A DNA stretch of 9,275 nt. Origin: Bacillota bacterium (GTDB lineage: Bacteria > Bacillota > Clostridia > Lachnospirales > Bianqueaceae). Positions 6,675 to 9,275 of this stretch are shown piece by piece. The translations under genes and the position numbers were made by a program. The stretch covers positions 1 through 9,275 of the forward strand of contig JAFUJY010000056.1 of assembly GCA_017467985.1 (NCBI GenBank), in the 5' to 3' direction. Below the pieces are notes generated by a model. The model worked only from the letters and a program-made list of their open reading frames with translations, was not told where the DNA came from and made no database searches. Within the stretch, counting starts at the first letter, position 1. Every line of letters starts with the position of its first letter.

Positions 6675-7385
6675 ATGATCAAGGTGACGATTTATAACGA
6701 AGGCGAGCATGAAAAGACCAGTGAAGCGGTGCGCTCAGTATATCCTGATGGGATTCATAACTGTCTTAAGGCAGCACTGGAAAGTGATGATGTGGTGATC
6801 ACCACAGTGACATTGGATACAATCGAAGAATTGACCGAAGAAGCATTGGCTGCTACGGATGTTTTGATTTGGTGGGGACATATGGCCCACAATAAGGTGC
6901 CGGATGAGATCGCAAAGCGTGTCCAGACAGCGGTTCTGGAGGGCATGGGCGTGATTTTTCTCCATTCCGGGCATCATTCTAAGCCCTTTAAGCTGTTGAT
7001 GGGGACATCTTGTAACCTGACATGGCGTGAGGACGGTGATCAGGAACTGGTGTGGGTGTGCAATCCTGCCCATCCCATTGCCCAGGGAATTGACCGTTTT
7101 ATCAAGCTGGATCATGAAGAAACTTATGGCGAGCCCTTTGGGATTCCGGAGCCGGATGAGTTGGTGTTTATTGGTAATTTCGAGGGTGGCGAGGTATTCC
7201 GTGCGGGCTGCTGCTATCGCAGAGAATATGGCAAAGTCTTTTATTTCCAGCCGGGTCATGAGACCTTCCCCACTTATAAAAATCCGGATGTTATTAAGGT
7301 CATCAAAAATGCAATTTATTGGGCAGCTCCCATTTATCGGAAGAAGCTGGATTGTCCCCATGTGAAGAAACCTTTGGAGGCATAA
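6675..7385 (+). CDS. ThuA-domain (trehalose utilisation) protein
   Basis: A 236-residue protein of the ThuA family, whose fold resembles class I glutamine amidotransferases without using glutamine. Recognisable segments are VTIYNEGEHEK (4-14), YPDGIHNCLKAAL (23-35), VLIWWGHMAHNKVPDE (63-78), GVIFLHSGHHSKPFKLLMGT (92-111), LDHEETYGEPFGIP (145-158) and FYFQPGHETFPTYKN (189-203). In the position of the amidotransferase nucleophile elbow there is LHSGH and no Cys, as usual for ThuA. ATG 6675 is chosen because a near-perfect AAGGAGGTG (6661-6669) precedes it; an in-frame ATG at 6444 lies inside the previous gene. In rhizobia, ThuA works with the Gfo/Idh/MocA enzyme ThuB on trehalose and sucrose isomers through 3-keto-derivatives. 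Here an oxidoreductase starts one base after its stop, so the same partnership is likely, on an unknown substrate. Confidence 0.93.
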   Translation: MIKVTIYNEGEHEKTSEAVRSVYPDGIHNCLKAALESDDVVITTVTLDTIEELTEEALAATDVLIWWGHMAHNKVPDEIAKRVQTAVLEGMGVIFLHSGHHSKPFKLLMGTSCNLTWREDGDQELVWVCNPAHPIAQGIDRFIKLDHEETYGEPFGIPEPDELVFIGNFEGGEVFRAGCCYRREYGKVFYFQPGHETFPTYKNPDVIKVIKNAIYWAAPIYRKKLDCPHVKKPLEA

Positions 7386-7386
7386 A

Positions 7387-8430
7387 ATGAAACGTGTTGC
7401 AGTGATTGGTTACGGCGGACAGGGTGCGTGGCACTGTGGTCAGATCTTAAAGAGTGATGTGGCCCAACTGGCCGGTACCTACGATATTAAAGAAAAACGG
7501 CGGGAGGCTGCCAAAGCTGCCAGTATTTTTGTCTATGACAATAACGAGGCCATTTTTGCGGATCCCACGGTGGATATTATCGTGGTGGCTACACCTAATG
7601 ATGTCCATGAGGAGCTGGTCAAGACAGCCCTGCGTTCCGGCAAAAATGTGATTTGTGAGAAGCCGGTGGCATTATCGGTGGAGTCCTTTGACCGGATGGT
7701 GGAGGCTGCCAAGGAGAGCGGCAAGCATTTTACCGTGCATCAGAATCGTCGGTGGGATGTGGATTTTCTGGCCACCAAGCAGGTGATTGAAAGCGGCGAG
7801 ATTGGTGAAGTGATCCGGATTGAGTCCCGCATTCACGGTTCCCGGGGCATTCCCAGCGACTGGCGGTGCGAAAAGGCCCCCGGCGGCGGGATGATTTTTG
7901 ACTGGGGCGTACATCTGATTGACCAGATGCTGCAGCTGATTCCGGAGCAGATTGTGGGTGTGAATTGTGTTTGCAGTCACATCACCAATCAGGAGGTGGA
8001 CGATGGGTTCCGCCTGGAACTGGACTTTGTCAGCGGCAAGACGGCCCATGTGGAGGTTGGAACTTACAATTTCCTGGCCATGCCCCGTTTTTACATGCAG
8101 TGTAAGCAGGGCTCCCTGAATATTGTGGACTGGCGGCAGGAGGCCCATGTGGCCAAGCTCACCGCCTGGATCGAGAAGGATGTAACGCCGGTGCAGAATG
8201 CTGCGGGTATCACCAAGACCATGGCACCCCGGGACAGCTTGACACTGGATGAATATAACATCCCCCGTCCGGTAGCTGATGTACATAACTTTTACCGTAA
8301 CTTCTGTGCCGCCATCGATGGTCAGGACCAGCAGCTCATCAAGCCGGAAGAAGTACGGCGTGTGCTGTGCGTGATGGAAGCTTGCTTCCAGTCTGACGCA
8401 GCCCATCAGACCGTTCAGGTCATCATTTAA
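7387..8430 (+). CDS. Gfo/Idh/MocA-family oxidoreductase 4, ThuB-like by context
   Basis: A 347-residue Rossmann dehydrogenase with VAVIGYGGQGAWH (4-16) as dinucleotide loop, VVATPNDVHEE (66-76), EKP at 91-93, HQNRRWDVDF (118-127), and a canonical catalytic segment GGGMIFDWGVHLIDQML (166-182) in which Asp172, His176 and Asp179 are all present. It begins one base after the ThuA stop, with its ribosome binding site GGAGG (7376-7380) inside the end of that gene, so the two are surely co-translated. By analogy with rhizobial ThuB it would oxidise a sugar or glycoside to a keto-derivative that ThuA then processes. The length fits ThuB-type enzymes, but the pairing, and not a sequence comparison, is the evidence. 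Its codon use includes many CGG and CCC codons, unlike the next gene. Confidence 0.93.
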   Translation: MKRVAVIGYGGQGAWHCGQILKSDVAQLAGTYDIKEKRREAAKAASIFVYDNNEAIFADPTVDIIVVATPNDVHEELVKTALRSGKNVICEKPVALSVESFDRMVEAAKESGKHFTVHQNRRWDVDFLATKQVIESGEIGEVIRIESRIHGSRGIPSDWRCEKAPGGGMIFDWGVHLIDQMLQLIPEQIVGVNCVCSHITNQEVDDGFRLELDFVSGKTAHVEVGTYNFLAMPRFYMQCKQGSLNIVDWRQEAHVAKLTAWIEKDVTPVQNAAGITKTMAPRDSLTLDEYNIPRPVADVHNFYRNFCAAIDGQDQQLIKPEEVRRVLCVMEACFQSDAAHQTVQVII

Positions 8431-8484
8431 TTCGTGCATTTTGGGCGTGAAGCCCCACATTATAAATAATAGGAGGAACTTATT

Positions 8485-9275
8485 ATGTCAAACAACGATG
8501 CTATTTTGGATGCTTTCAAGGAGAACCAGGAAGTAAAAGAAGTGGATGCCAGCAAGAAGGTGAAGATCGCGATTATCGGTACCGGTTGGATCGCAGATGC
8601 GCATATCGGTGCTTACAAGCAGATGGAAGATGCTGAAGTGGTAGCTCTGGCTGACCTGATCCCCGGTAAGGCTGAGGCTTTTGCGAAGAAGCATGGTCTG
8701 GAGAATGTTCGCATTTACAGCAGCGACGCTGAACTGCTGGATGCTGAGAAGGATCTGGATGGCGTAAGCATTTGTACTTACAACTGCCAGCATGCTCCCT
8801 GTGCCATCAATGCTCTGAATCATGGCGTAAATGTAATGCTGGAGAAGCCCTTTACCGTTACTCTGGATGAAGCCATTGAGGTTATGAAGGCAGAGAAGGC
8901 CAGCGGCAAGATCCTGACCATCGGTTTCCAGCCCCGTATGAGCGACAATATGCAGATGATCAAGAAGATCGTTGAGTCCGGCGAGCTGGGTAAGGTTTAC
9001 TACCTGCAGGCAGGCGGCGGCCGTCGTCGTGGTATCCCCACTCCCTTCGGTACTTCTTTCATCGAGAAGAGCACCGGCGGTATCGGTGCCGTAGGTGACA
9101 TCGGTTCTTATTCTCTGGATATGCTGATGGGCGCTGTTGGCTATCCCAAGCCGCTGACCGTTTCAGGTTACGTTTCCGATTTCTTCGGTAAGGATCCTGC
9201 AGTTATGGGCGAAGTTGACGCTGCTCGTTTCAGCGTAGACGACTTCGGCGCAGCTTTCGTTCGTCTTGAAGGCGG
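8485..9275 (+). CDS. Gfo/Idh/MocA-family oxidoreductase 5, truncated by the window edge
   Basis: The first 263 residues of a further family member; the frame is open to the last base. ATG 8485 follows AGGAGG (8471-8476) at 8 bases. A short acidic/lysine-rich leader (about 1-30) precedes the Rossmann strand KIAIIGTGWIADAHIGAY (34-51). Next come VSICTYNCQHAP (102-113), the EKP motif (about residues 129-131), FQPRMSDNM (about 157-165) and GGIGAVGDIGSYSLDML (about 207-223). In this last segment the usual catalytic His is a Tyr (GSYSLD). Tyr at this place is seen in glucose-fructose oxidoreductase-like members. Arg codons here are all CGT or CGC, a bias that suggests stronger expression than its neighbour. 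The gap of 54 bases from oxidoreductase 4 contains only a weak hairpin, so it is probably the third gene of the ThuA operon. Confidence 0.9.
   Translation, partial: MSNNDAILDAFKENQEVKEVDASKKVKIAIIGTGWIADAHIGAYKQMEDAEVVALADLIPGKAEAFAKKHGLENVRIYSSDAELLDAEKDLDGVSICTYNCQHAPCAINALNHGVNVMLEKPFTVTLDEAIEVMKAEKASGKILTIGFQPRMSDNMQMIKKIVESGELGKVYYLQAGGGRRRGIPTPFGTSFIEKSTGGIGAVGDIGSYSLDMLMGAVGYPKPLTVSGYVSDFFGKDPAVMGEVDAARFSVDDFGAAFVRLEG

Noticed and set aside
8443..8455. GGGC/GCCC hairpin between oxidoreductases 4 and 5 as a terminator
   Set aside because: The stem is only 4 bp with a mismatch beyond it and there is no T-tract after it, so read-through into the fifth oxidoreductase is more likely.
8441..8470. 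Separate promoter for oxidoreductase 5 (TTGGGC with TATAAA or AATAAT)
   Set aside because: The spacing is 14 or 18 bases with a poor -35 box, and the -10 candidates abut the ribosome binding site. The evidence is too weak.
8465..8484. AATAA/TTATT repeat placing the ribosome binding site of oxidoreductase 5 in a loop
   Set aside because: Five A-U pairs would be too unstable to matter and such repeats are common in AT-rich leaders.
1..9275. CRISPR array, tRNA/rRNA, insertion sequence or phage element
   Set aside because: No regularly spaced repeats, RNA gene signatures, transposase or integrase motifs were seen. The window is nearly all coding with short gaps.

Overview
The window looks like a chromosomal carbohydrate-utilisation region of a Gram-positive gut-type Clostridia, most likely Lachnospiraceae. 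This rests on the strong AGGAGG-type ribosome binding sites, the vegetative promoters, moderate GC content, an AraC-type regulator beside sugar genes, and the overall style of the proteins. The taxonomic placement is inferred, not proven. All genes supported here lie on the + strand.

Layout. Bases 1-1246 hold the end of an uncharacterised beta-propeller-like protein, cut by the left edge, and an HD-domain phosphohydrolase overlapping it by ATGA. Bases 1215-2007 hold an AraC-family regulator with its own near-consensus promoter. That promoter lies inside the end of the HD gene, and a perfect 8-bp inverted repeat spans its -10 element and predicted start point. Bases 2037-6580 form a first sugar operon: a near-perfect promoter, a Gfo/Idh/MocA oxidoreductase, a divergent second one, a PmoA-like (DUF6807) protein, a third oxidoreductase, and a rho-independent terminator. 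Bases 6616 to the right edge form a second operon: a promoter with overlapping dyads, a ThuA-like protein, a fourth oxidoreductase immediately behind it, and a fifth that runs off the right end. No stretch over 300 bases lacks a gene.

How the genes may work together. Five Gfo/Idh/MocA enzymes with ThuA and DUF6807 proteins, and no classical glycoside hydrolase, fit an oxidative route. In such a route a sugar or glycoside is oxidised to a keto-derivative, processed, and possibly re-reduced. The closest characterised logic is the rhizobial ThuA/ThuB pair (3-keto-disaccharides) and the Gfo/Idh/MocA enzymes of C-glycoside cleavage (DgpA type). No signal peptide or membrane segment is visible in the complete proteins, so the chemistry is probably cytoplasmic and needs a transporter encoded elsewhere. 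The substrate cannot be told from the sequence. The AraC regulator is the obvious candidate to control both operons.
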